This document shows, piece after piece, positions 1-8,161 of a DNA stretch of 64,000 bases. The stretch covers positions 1,783,280-1,847,279 of the forward strand of contig NC_080710.1 of assembly GCF_019097595.1 (NCBI RefSeq), read 5' to 3'. The position numbers and the translations under genes were made by a program. The notes below the pieces were generated by a model. That model was not told where the DNA came from, ran no database searches, and saw nothing but the letters and a program-made list of their open reading frames with translations. The first letter of the stretch is position 1; each line of letters starts with the position of its first letter. This stretch comes from Hemibagrus wyckioides (Eukaryota > Chordata > Actinopteri > Siluriformes > Bagridae).

Positions 1-521
1 TCTTACCAGCCTATGTATGATGAATTGCAAAAGATGAATAAAAAGATTATCAGAAGAATGAGAATCAGAATCAGAAGAATCAGAAGGGCTTCCTGATTCT
101 TTTGAAGATGAAAGCCTGTTTCCTCACGACTTAAACCATTTGATCATTCTGGACGACGTCATCTTTCAAGCATCCGAGCATCCTGAAGTGGTTAAAATTT
201 TCACTCAGTATAGACATCACAGAAAAATGAGCGTCATGATGCTGACTCAGAACGTTTCAGCGAGGTAAGCACAACCGTACCATCAGCCTGAACTGTAATT
301 ATCTGGTAATGTTTAAAAACCCTCGGGATAAACTACAGGCGAGCGTATTAGCCCATCAGATCTTTCCCTCACAAAACGGTTATTTCCTGGAAAGCCTCGA
401 AGATGCTACGAGAGATCCTCACGGCTATTTAATTGTCGACCTCACCCCGACGTGCCCAGATCGCTACAGGCTGAGGACCGGGCTGCTTCCTCATCAAAGA
501 TCGACGGCACGAGACAGATAG
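1..521 (+). pseudogene. Polinton/Maverick packaging ATPase, C-terminal part, broken
   Basis: This is the C-terminal half of an FtsK/HerA-type genome-packaging ATPase of the Polinton/Maverick (adintovirus-like) family, which pumps DNA into capsids. A Walker B-like LIILDD lies near 140-157, followed by a sensor-like MMLTQN near 238-254. The family block TISLNCNYLVMFKNPRDK and the closing HGYLIVDL are clear. The 5' end is cut by the window edge. A short AGAATC-type repeat near 55-92 disrupts the frame. A further frameshift with a TAA lies near 260-270, between the two matching blocks. It is followed in the same direction by the pX-like gene, as expected for a Polinton structural cluster. Non-functional. 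Confidence 0.85.
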
Positions 522-552
522 CGATAGGGTGTACGTCCCAAAAATCTAAGGC

Positions 553-897
553 ATGACGTCTCATATAAAAAGGAACGCTCCCTTGCTTGCCGCTCTGTAC
601 CACGCCGGCCCCAGGAAACGTAAAGATGTTCTCGAATACTGCTCTCACGACTTTATCAGAACGTTGTGCGAGATCTCTTTAAACCTTCTCAAGGGTAACA
701 ACCCCTTAACCCCTTTGCAATACAAAAAACTCAAAAAGTGGAGAAAAATTATCAGGCTGTTGGCGGATGAAAAAACCTGTTTAAAGAGCAAACGCAGGGT
801 TCTGAAGAAACAGACGGGCGGGTTTCTTTTACCTTTGCTCTCGACCGTCATACCTCTGATCGGGAATCTTATCGGTGAACTCTCTAGTAGACAGTAA
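553..897 (+). CDS. Polinton pX-like core protein (114 aa)
   Basis: Intact 114-codon frame from an ATG 31 nt after the ATPase stop. The N-terminal two thirds is strongly basic (many K/R between about residues 45 and 90). The C-terminus is a glycine-led hydrophobic stretch, GGFLLPLLSTVIPLIGNLIG. This basic plus hydrophobic design, directly downstream of the ATPase, matches the adenovirus pX-like DNA-condensing protein described in Polintons and adintoviruses. The identity rests on architecture and position, not on catalytic residues. It is the only clearly unbroken frame in the element, but short frames survive by chance, so I do not claim that it is expressed. Confidence 0.7.
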   Translation: MTSHIKRNAPLLAALYHAGPRKRKDVLEYCSHDFIRTLCEISLNLLKGNNPLTPLQYKKLKKWRKIIRLLADEKTCLKSKRRVLKKQTGGFLLPLLSTVIPLIGNLIGELSSRQ

Positions 898-932
898 AAA
901 AAAAAAAAACGACTTTGAAGAAAGCTCAGAAA

Positions 933-1388
933 ATGATTCTCGTCTCTCCCCGTCTATTAAATGGTATGACACGACCTACGGTCAGAGAAACGGCCGAAGA
1001 CGATTTGGACGGTAAAATGAGGGAGGTATTAAACGAACAAGGGTTTGAGTTCTTATGAATAAATAAAAAAATACGATGCTTTGCTGTGGATATATTTGAC
1101 GTTGCTGAAGCAGGATCAACGAGACGAGCATAGGGTTAGAAACAGGGGAGAAACGTGGATGGAGAGGAGGAGGAGGAGGAGGGGGATGCACGGCCCCCCG
1201 CTGGACGCGCTTCTCCACCTCGAAGCGCACAAAGCACGCGCGTGATCGACGGGGCCGATTTCGACCGTACGGGGGATGAGGTTTTGAAAAGCCTGCCTCC
1301 TCAGGATCGCAAGAACGCCGGATACATCGTTGACAAATTAAAGGAGAGCAGCGGGGTTTGGAATTCGAAGGGGGAATTTGTTTATTAA
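933..1388 (+). pseudogene. Polinton small virion-type protein, frameshifted
   Basis: Two pieces of what looks like one small Polinton protein. The 5' piece (ATG at 933, stop at 1056-1058, 41 codons) starts MILVSPRLL and contains LDGKMREVL. The 3' piece (about 1155-1388, another frame) ends VWNSKGEFVY and carries a glutamate run encoded by a GGA/GAG repeat near 1160-1185. From memory, a Polinton protein family starts with such an ILVSP segment and ends with a W..KGE.VY segment. Its function is unknown to me. The middle is out of frame and contains the purine-rich repeat, so the gene is broken. Confidence 0.5.
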
Positions 1389-1412
1389 GGTGAGACGGCG
1401 AAAGGGTCTCAT

Positions 1413-1699
1413 ATGATCGATTTATTCAAACATCTTTCTCTCTCCTATAAGAAAAAAAAATCACCCCCTCCCACCGGTTGGTCGCAATTTTTGAATACTC
1501 GGTGAATAACCCGCATGCTCGCAATCAATACCGCTCCCAGAAGGAGAGATTAAAAACACATCGCGTAAGGACCTCGGAAAAGGAGAATCCATCGTCATCC
1601 CCGCCTTGGATCACGCCCTCTGAGCCTCAAGTTTCTAAGAAGCTCAGGAGCAGAAAAAGAATCATTCTGTCCCCTCGGTGGATCGAGTATTCACAATAA
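1413..1699 (+). CDS. Small basic ORFs in the Polinton, unrecognised
   Basis: An ATG at 1413 opens a 30-codon frame (MIDLFKHLS, then a lysine run) that stops near 1505. An overlapping frame from about 1478 to 1699 encodes 73 residues, strongly basic (KKLRSRKR), with no internal ATG that decides a start. The two could be one basic virion protein split by a frameshift, since both lie in line with the upstream Polinton genes. I do not recognise a family. Composition suggests nucleic-acid binding, which is inference only. Confidence 0.3.
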
Positions 1700-1773
1700 T
1701 AATCGACAGAGACAATTATTTCATCAATAAAGAGATTTATTAGACGAATCATTATGTGTACGGTCTTTCATTT

Positions 1774-2010
1774 TCACAACTTGTTTTCATAAGTCGATAA
1801 AGAATAACAACGCTGCCCCTCTCTTTTATTTTTAACCCCACATTTTTTCACAAAATCACGCACCATAATATCATTTTTATAACATCCTCGTCGTACAGAG
1901 ACAATACTTGTTCGAAAGATAAGCCTCTGGCTCGGTGGTAAAGATAATAGACGCAGTACTGACCGCATACGGTAGACAGTCGATGTTGCAATTGTCCCGT
2001 GTGATACTTG
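1774..2010 (-). pseudogene. Adenain-like cysteine protease, C-terminal remnant (Polinton)
   Basis: In a minus-strand frame ending near 1878, the sequence reads STVCGQYCVYYLYHRARG, with the CGQYC motif at 1953-1967. This matches the active-site region of the adenain-type maturation protease encoded by Polintons and adenoviruses, which cleaves capsid precursors. A single-base shift in an A run near 1870-1880 moves the reading into the frame that continues NDIMVRDFVKKCG to a stop near 1774. The N-terminal part with the His and Asp/Glu residues is absent. It is joined almost directly to capsid sequence, so an internal deletion is likely. Confidence 0.65.
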
Positions 2011-2441
2011 ATGTTTTCGCGTCATTGTCGTCGGCGGGGTTGAGAAAGCGAACAGAGTGTAGCCGGCGTTAAAATCCTTGCGGTTAATACACAGAGGTAA
2101 ATCTTTAAGATGTCTCCCGGTAGACATGAACATGTTGTAAAACTCTCTGACGGATTGTCGGTTGTTAATTGTGGCTGGAAAGCCTTGGAGGGGATCTGTC
2201 AGCCGTCCTGACACAGAGCCAAGTATTCCACGTCGTTATGTACAAAGTTAAAAGGGGATAGGTCTCTTCTCCCTGTGAAGGCTTTGTGATGCACCATACC
2301 TAAAACCATGTATTTAGGAGTGGTTCCGAGAAATAGATTCTCCTGGTTACATATCCTAGAGTTTGCCAGTACAGAGTATGTTTTCACGATGACGCGTGAG
2401 AGGGGGTAGAGAGCGTTGGCTTTCATCAGGCCCGTGGTCAT
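2010..2441 (-). pseudogene. Polinton capsid-type protein (F54H12.2-like), partial and frameshifted
   Basis: Two adjoining minus-strand frames encode pieces of the capsid-associated family often annotated F54H12.2-like, probably a Polinton jelly-roll capsid protein. The first (2199-2441) contains NLFLGTTPKYMVLGMVHHKA, then NPFNF-type and DV..LA..DG segments. The second (2010-2214) continues NNRQSVREFYNMFMSTGRHLK, then DFNAGYTLFAFSTPP. A frameshift lies at about 2200-2215. The N-terminal region and the normal C-terminus are missing, and protease sequence follows within about 20 codons. It runs opposite to the ATPase cluster. Confidence 0.7.
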
Positions 2442-2647
2442 TTTTTTGTGGATTCCTCGGAGCGAGAGGGTGAAAGCTGTTGCGAGGACTGAGGGGTCGC
2501 GGGAGGGGTTGGTGGTAAAGGAACGGCATAACTGTCCTCCGGAGATGAAGGAGGATCGGACATCTCTTCCTCTACATCTTCTGACGCCTTCGGTATGAGC
2601 CGGGTAGGCCTGATTCTCTTAAGCACGCGCTCGCAGCCGGGGTCCAT
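2438..2647 (-). CDS. 69-aa Pro/Ser-rich ORF upstream of the capsid remnant
   Basis: ATG at 2647 opens a 69-codon frame: a basic start (MDPGCERVLKRIRPTRL), an acidic stretch and a Pro/Ser-rich tail. It overlaps the start of the capsid remnant in another frame. It may be the N-terminus of a Polinton virion protein cut by an internal deletion. A TATAAAA box lies 54 nt upstream, which supports this ATG as a real former start. No domain recognised. Confidence 0.4.
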   Translation of the reverse strand: MDPGCERVLKRIRPTRLIPKASEDVEEEMSDPPSSPEDSYAVPLPPTPPATPQSSQQLSPSRSEESTKK

Positions 2648-2700
2648 TTTTCTCTTTCTATCTCTCTTTTTCGCTCTTCTCCTCTCTCGTTCAAGTCTTC

Positions 2701-2707
2701 TTTTATA
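2701..2707 (-). promoter_or_regulatory. TATA box before the 69-aa Polinton ORF
   Basis: TATAAAA on the minus strand, 54 nt from the ATG at 2647. The intervening leader is purine-rich (GA-rich). Position and sequence fit an RNA polymerase II core promoter for the leftward virion-gene cluster. Confidence 0.45.
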
Positions 2708-2849
2708 CTAAACCCCCCGAGGGTTAGAACTCCCGTGATATGCCATTAATCCTCTTTTTGCATATAACCGTTTACGTTTCACAAATGAAAAAAATAAAGG
2801 TTTTTAATAAAATGTTTAAAATCACACCATAAGTTCAAGACACAGCTGC

Positions 2850-3110
2850 ATGAGACGCACCCTTGCTCACTGTCCAAAAACTTTCGGCCTCGCATTCACG
2901 CGGCACACCCTGAAGCGCGCGAACGGAACCCTGGTGCGCGTGAACGGATATTCAAAAAATTGGGCGGGGGAATCGGGGCAGGATATCCGGAAAATAGAAG
3001 AATCTCATTGGTCCGAAGGAGGCGGGACTTCCTATCACAATGCGTTCTGATTGGATGAAAGGGGGCAGGACTTCATGACGTAGCGCGTTCTGATTGGACG
3101 AACTTTCACC
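2850..3110. promoter_or_regulatory. GC-rich promoter-like block with repeated inverted CCAAT boxes
   Basis: An island of higher GC and many CpGs. It holds three ATTGG (inverted CCAAT) motifs near 3007, 3050 and 3094, GC-box-like GGGCGGGG and GGCGGG, and a CRE-like TGACGTAG. A block of about 41 bp is directly repeated (about 3018-3061 and 3063-3104); both copies end in GCGTTCTGATTGGA. No clear coding region follows on either strand, so the target is unknown. It may belong to the Polinton end or to a lost host gene. Confidence 0.35.
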
Positions 3111-3518
3111 TAGAATTGTCAAAATATACTTTAACGAAAGGTGGTTAGTACTACTCTCTAATGTGTGTTGTGTTGCTGTTGTATGTATGTATGTATGAAT
3201 GTGTACATACAAAATTGCCTTTAAAAGACAATGAAGTAAAGTGGCCACCAATTGCATCAAATCCATCAATGGCAAAACCTCCCAAACTTGAGGTTGGTGC
3301 TCAAACTTGTGATGGGCACAGCATCATGGTGTTGTCAGTTGCAGAGTGAGAACTCATGTACAGTGCCACCTCGGTCCTCGACCACCCCTGTGTTCGAATT
3401 TTCGGTATTTGATTCAAATTTTCAAGTCAATTTGACCTCGGTGTACAAAAATATTTCCTGTATACGCCAGTTCTTGTTTCATACAGGATTGCAATGAAAA
3501 TTGAATAATGAATTTTTT

Positions 3519-3924
3519 ATTTAAGGGGGCTCAGCCCCCAATGAGGGTATAATAGTAAAAAATAAATAAATAAATAAATAAAGGTTTGACTAACAGGGTA
3601 GGATGGTAAACTTATTGCAGCATTCCACTGTATTGCATAGATGTGTATAACATTTCAGTACTGAACAAGCCAAACACGAAACACACACACACACTCACAC
3701 ACACACACACACACACTCTTGTCCTCTGATCCTTGCTCTGTGACACTGCGGTCTACTGATTGAAGAACACGCTGAAAGACGGGGAGGAGCCGAAGTCTGC
3801 CATCGTTTTCATATGAAATTTAAAGGGGACTGAGGAGATCATGAATTTGTGTAGAATTTATGGAGAATCACAGAATTTTAGGGGTGCTGAGTAAAAATTT
3901 TTAAAATGGCGTAGCGATGCCCAT
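3519..3924 (-). repeat. Dispersed repeat, copy 1 (non-autonomous element)
   Basis: This is the inverse of the block at 27763-28258. Both contain the palindromic GGGGGCTCAGCCCCC, a CA/GT tract, and a conserved segment with CATATGAAATTTAAAGGGGA and GAATTT.TGGAGAATC. They end at AAAATGGC.TAGCGA.GCCCATG. Microsatellite content differs between copies (AAAT and CA runs here). No protein is encoded. Probably a non-autonomous DNA transposon; superfamily not assigned. Confidence 0.7.
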
Positions 3925-4371
3925 GCTGCACACGCTTTCCATGCGGCGTTCCCTGGCATAGACAATAATGAGATGAAGCAGTTTACAGGGGTCATCTGTT
4001 CTGAAAGCATCATCTGTGGGTGCTTGTGTTATAACCCCACGCTATCTTTTGTGGTATAATTTCAGTAGCCATGTCTCAGAAAAAGGGGAAATCAGGCATC
4101 AGTGTTGCCAAGAGGAAAGTTGTGAGATCAGCCATCGAGTTGAAACAGATTAATTCGTTTTACATTATTTCTTATAGGGAAAAATATTTCCATTTTCAAC
4201 CAAATCAGTATTCGACCAGACTTTTGGAACGAATTAAGGTCGAACACAGAGATACCACTGTAGTTCCCACAAGGCAGTGTCCTTGTCTGCCTGAGATGGA
4301 ATATAAATGTTGCTGACTATAACCGAGCTAAATTCCCACCATCATGGCATCAGTCACTCACTGCAAACTGT

Positions 4372-4593
4372 ATGAATTATAAGGTAAAAAATCAACCTGC
4401 AAATTGGGATAAGTGGCTAAAACTTTTGCAGTATCAGAGATTCCACAAGCCTCAAACAAAAATTAAATTCTGTAAGTTCTTACCTTATTTTGGGGTTTTA
4501 TTTATGAGTGAGGGAAGGATGGAGCTTGAGATTGACAGACGGATTGGTGCAGCAGCAGCACAAATCCAACTCCAGATAAGCGGGAGACAATGA
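4372..4593 (+). pseudogene. LINE reverse-transcriptase scrap
   Basis: A short frame ends with FGVLFMSEGRMELEIDRRIG and then an alanine run. This resembles the YLGVLFTSDG..E.EIDRRIGAA segment just after the palm domain in several fish LINE reverse transcriptases. Only this segment is recognisable. Sequence from 3925 to 4370 shows no supported gene, and 4600-4750 is AT-rich. Confidence 0.5.
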
Positions 4594-4758
4594 AGGTGAA
4601 GATGACGTTCTTGACCTGAGCACAAAATACAGGTGAATGTACACTATACTGTCCTCACCCTTTGTTAGCATTTCTTTATATGGGATGTGAATTGGCTTAT
4701 GTTTATAATAAAATATTTAAAATAAAGTTACAGCTGTATTGTACTGTTTGCAATACAA

Positions 4759-5006
4759 ACACAAGTACATCTGCTTTCACTTCATAACTGCAGTGGAGAT
4801 TTCCTGTAAATCATTAGACACTTCCCACTGACCATCCCACTGTGGGAGGGCTGCATGATGTAACTTGTTTTTGGCCAAATAAAATAACAGTCACAAGCAC
4901 ATTCGTTTTCACTTCGTAACTGCAGTGGAGAATTCCTGTAAATCATCTGACACCTCCCACTGTGGGGGGGGGCTGCATGATGTAACTTGTTTTTTGTCCA
5001 AATAAA
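4759..5006. repeat. Two-copy direct repeat of about 125 bp
   Basis: Two adjoining copies, about 4759-4888 and 4891-5006. Each has CACAAG.ACAT, then ACTGCAGTGGAGA, TTCCTGTAAATCAT, a CCCACTGTGGG palindrome, GGGCTGCATGATGTAACTTG and CCAAATAAAA. They differ by scattered substitutions and one small indel, so the duplication is not recent. No coding potential seen. The rest of 5010-5980 is AT-rich sequence in which I see no gene. Confidence 0.75.
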
Positions 5007-5984
5007 AGTAGGGTTATTACAAAAGAGTATTGGTGATGTGTTAGACCTCTGTCTAAAACCTGGTGCATTATAACGGAAAAGGAGCTTTTCAGTTTTTAAA
5101 ACAGGTAAAATTTTATTTTTATTTTTAATCTGAAATTGCTTTATACTATGAATAATTTATTTTAGTCTGACGAAAACAACCTTTCTTTTTCCATAATTAG
5201 ATTTAAGCAATACCAGCTGTGTGCTGCTGTTGTCTAGAAACACCATGGCAGAGTACCAGTATTCTTCTTTTCAGTAAGGTTTCCTTTTTTAATTATTCCC
5301 TCAACACACGCAAAAACTTAGAAGTGTTGCTAGAGGCAGAATTATGAATGGTTTTTGGTACCAATAATGTACAGAACTGTCACAGATCAGAATAAATAAA
5401 GTTCATTAGCTACATTGGATTGAGTAGTGCTGGAGACACTACTACAGGTAAGTGTTTCTATAAAGCTGTGAGTAAAGTATTAGAGTGTAAGTTTTGTTTT
5501 AATAGCAATAGTTTTATAGCAAATGTGCATACAGAAGTACCTCGCAAACATGGTCAATAAAAATGAGTGCAAGGTCCCATGAACTAGAGCATTCTCCTAC
5601 TGCAGACATGTACACCCACAACAACAACATTACACACAATTCTGTCATTATTTAAAGAATATTTAACAACATATAACATTAATAACAATTAGTGAGCAAT
5701 GAATCTGCTGTCAGCTGAGATGTTTGTTTATAGCTTAGAGTTCCATGTAGACAGGCTTGTAGATAGACCAGCACCAACATTTATATGGTTTTATTTCTTT
5801 AGTCATAATTAATTGAATATTTTTATTTGTCTTAATTTATGGGGTAGTGTTGCCCCGGGTATTTTTTAATTCTTTTGCTAATGCCCATAAATGGTTTTCA
5901 CTGAATCTTCTCAGTGGTAATGGTTAGTCCCTATTTTAGTGAACTAGTATGAGGATTTTGAGGTTTTGAATAAAGACTTTAGTT

Positions 5985-6030
5985 CTGTAAGCTGTTTTAG
6001 TTCTGGATAAGAGCATATGCTAAATGCTTC
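5985..6030 (+). repeat. SINE/LINE tail fragment
   Basis: Carries the degenerate TTTAGTTCTGGATAAGAGCA and TGCTAAATG found at the 3' end of many fish SINEs and their LINE partners. Similar tails occur near 18456, 27740 and 50478. Confidence 0.45.
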
Positions 6031-6161
6031 AAACATAATAAAAATAAACAATTTAAAATTGACAATATATTAAATTAGAATTATAGAACTTAAAGTACAT
6101 TATATGATTTGAAGTCAATCCAGTTGCAGAAATATTATGCACTTTAAAAATGATGCAAATA

Positions 6162-6838
6162 TTATGCATTAAGGAGCAGGCTAGTAGTGGCATTGGGAGT
6201 AAAGCTATCTGTGTATACAACAAAGAGGAGGCTAAAGTCGGTGTTCCTCAGCACAGAGCTTGTGAGTCCTCTCCTGAGCTCTGTTTTGTTGGTCCACTGC
6301 ACTTGGTCAGATTGGCCTTTTTTGTAAGGTCTGAGAGAAAAGAAAGTTTTGTTGTCAGTAGTAGCCCACCAACCACAAGAAGGCATGTACCTGTTTCTTG
6401 CTGGTGGGCTGGGGATATTCTCTGAATTTTCTCTCCTGCTGTATCACAGGTACTGTGCCTTGGTCAGCCCCGGGTGGCATTTCCACAGGCTGGCCATTAG
6501 GCCTGCTTTCCAGAGGGCTCCCAAGACCTCCCCTAGGTAGTACAAATAATCAGGCCAGGTGAAGGAATGGAGTCAAATATCATCTAAATAGGTCAAGTAA
6601 TACTGGCAGTGGTGCCTTAACACAATGTCCATGAGGTGCTAGAATGTCACAGGAGCTCCATGAAGACCAAAGGGGAGAACATTGTATTGCACCTTGGCCA
6701 CTGGCTGTGCTGATGCTGGTCTGTGGTTTGGCTTCTGGAGCTAGAGAGACCTGCCAATACCCTTTTGTGAGGTTGAGCATGGTAAGGTTGGCCCTCTCCA
6801 GTCTCTTCACAAGATCCTTGATCTGGAAGTCTTTACAC
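6162..6838 (-). pseudogene. Gypsy-type LTR element pol remnant
   Basis: Read on the minus strand, 6838-6600 gives reverse transcriptase sequence with LTKGYWQVSLAPEAKP, the segment that follows the first catalytic-aspartate strand in Gypsy elements. After a break, 6520-6170 gives the downstream connection and RNase H start (LWKAGLMASLWKCHPGLTKAQ, later KKGQSDQVQW, then LTSSVLRNTDF and a degenerate TDAS motif). Many stops and shifts. The LINE tail at 6838 truncates its 5' side. Related pieces lie at 50880-51115 and 54520-54840. Confidence 0.75.
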
Positions 6839-6913
6839 AATTTAATTCAATTAAATATTTTTGTTTAGCACTTTTAACAATGGACAATATCCCAAAGCAG
6901 CTATATATATATA
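6838..6913 (-). repeat. 3' tail of the L2-type LINE
   Basis: On the minus strand this reads GCTTTGGGATATTGTCCATT, then GTTAAAAGTGCTAAACAAA, then an ATTGAATT-type run. This is the characteristic end of fish L2-like LINEs and the SINEs that borrow their tails. The tail abuts Gypsy sequence at 6838. The Tc1 at 6914-8161 separates it from the rest of the LINE. Confidence 0.65.
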
Positions 6914-8161
6914 CACTATATTGCCAAAAGTATTCGCTCACCTGCCTTGACTCTCATATGAACTTAAGTGACATCCCATTCCTAATCCATAGGGTTCAAT
7001 ATGACGTCGGTCCACCCTTTGCAGCTATAACAGCTTCAACTCTTCTGGGAAGGCTGTCCACAAGGTTTAGGAGTGTGTTTATGGGAATTTTTGACCATTC
7101 TTCCAGAAGCGCATTTGTGAGGTCACACACTGATGTTGGACGAGAAGGCCTGGCTCTCAGTCTCCACTCTAATTCATCCCAAAGGTGTTCTATCGGGTTG
7201 AGGTCAGGACTCTGTGCAGGCCAGTCAAGTTCCTCCACACCAGACTCTGTCATCCATGTCTTTATGGACCTTGCTTTGGTCACTGGTGCACAGTCATGTT
7301 GGAAGAGGAAGGGGCCAGCTCCAAACTGTTCCCACAAAGTTGGGAACATGGAATTGTCCAAAATGTCTTGGTATGCTGAAGCACTCAGAGTTCCTTTCAC
7401 TGGAACTAAGGGGCCAAGCCCAGCTCCTGAAAAACAACCCCACACCATAATCCCCCCTCCACCAAACTTTACACTTGGCACAATGCAGTCAGACAAGTAC
7501 CGTTCTCCTGGCAACCGCCAAACCCAGACTCGTCCATCAGATTGCCAGATGGAGAAGCGCGATTCGTCACTCCAGAGAACGCGTCTCCACTGCTCTAGAG
7601 TCCAGTGGCGGCGTGCTTTACACCACTGCATCCGACGCTTTGCATTGCACTTGGTGATGTATGGCTTGGATGCAGCTGCTCGGCCATGGAAACCCATTCC
7701 ATGAAGCTCTCTGCGCACTGTTCTTGAGCTAATCTGAAGGCCACATGAAGTTTGGAGGTCTGTAGCGATTGACTCTGCAGAAAGTTGGCGACCTCTTCGC
7801 ACTATGCTCCTCAGCATCCGCTGACCCCGCTCCGTCAGTTTACGTGGCCTACCACTTCGTGGCTGAGTTGCTGTCGTTCCCAAACACTTCCACGTTCTTA
7901 TAATACAGCTGACAGTTGACTGTGGAATATTTAGGAGCGAGGAAATTTCACGACTGGATTTGTTGCACAGGTGGCATCCTATCACAGTTCCACGCTGGAA
8001 TTCACTGAGCTCCTGAGAGCGACCCATTCTTTCACAAATGTTTGTAAAAACAGTCTGCATGCCTAGGTGCTTGATTTTATACACCTGTGGCCATGGAAGT
8101 GATTGGAACACCTGATTCTGATTATTTGGATGGGTGAGCGAATACTTTTGGCAATATAGTG
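6914..8161 (-). mobile_element. Tc1-type transposon, copy 1 (1248 bp, both ends present)
   Basis: Inverted ends of about 29 bp start CACTATATTGCCAAAAGTAT at both termini. They are flanked by TA (6912-6913 and 8162-8163), the Tc1/mariner target duplication, within an AT run. It carries one transposase gene on the minus strand. The copy at 45615-46850 is nearly identical but 12 bp shorter. It sits in the 3' part of an L2-type LINE. Confidence 0.95.
6996..8027 (-). CDS. Tc1 transposase (343 aa, open)
   Basis: Cut-and-paste DNA transposase acting on the element's own ends in the nucleus. The start chosen is the ATG at 8027 ([10 protein letters not shown]), the usual start for this group. The frame is open further upstream but leaves the conserved region. 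Two N-terminal helix-turn-helix units (about residues 1-110, with a GRPRK linker) precede the DDE domain: D in WSDESRF, D in FLFQHD, E in [10 protein letters not shown], with 34 residues between the last two. [10 protein letters not shown] glycine box is present. Length is normal. One odd residue: APVTKARS where copy 2 has APVHKARS, so a conserved-looking His is replaced by Thr. Activity is uncertain. Confidence 0.93.
   Translation of the reverse strand: MGRSQELSEFQRGTVIGCHLCNKSSREISSLLNIPQSTVSCIIRTWKCLGTTATQPRSGRPRKLTERGQRMLRSIVRRGRQLSAESIATDLQTSCGLQISSRTVRRELHGMGFHGRAAASKPYITKCNAKRRMQWCKARRHWTLEQWRRVLWSDESRFSIWQSDGRVWVWRLPGERYLSDCIVPSVKFGGGGIMVWGCFSGAGLGPLVPVKGTLSASAYQDILDNSMFPTLWEQFGAGPFLFQHDCAPVTKARSIKTWMTESGVEELDWPAQSPDLNPIEHLWDELEWRLRARPSRPTSVCDLTNALLEEWSKIPINTLLNLVDSLPRRVEAVIAAKGGPTSY

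Noticed and set aside
4071..4316. Possible transposase N-terminus (SVAKRKVVRSAIELKQ)
   Set aside because: Slight likeness to Tigger/CENP-B-type starts, but too short and with no helix-turn-helix continuation.
6880..7704. 274-codon plus-strand frame
   Set aside because: Antisense to the Tc1 transposase; the long frame is a by-product of transposase codon use. The same happens at 45371-46405 over copy 2.
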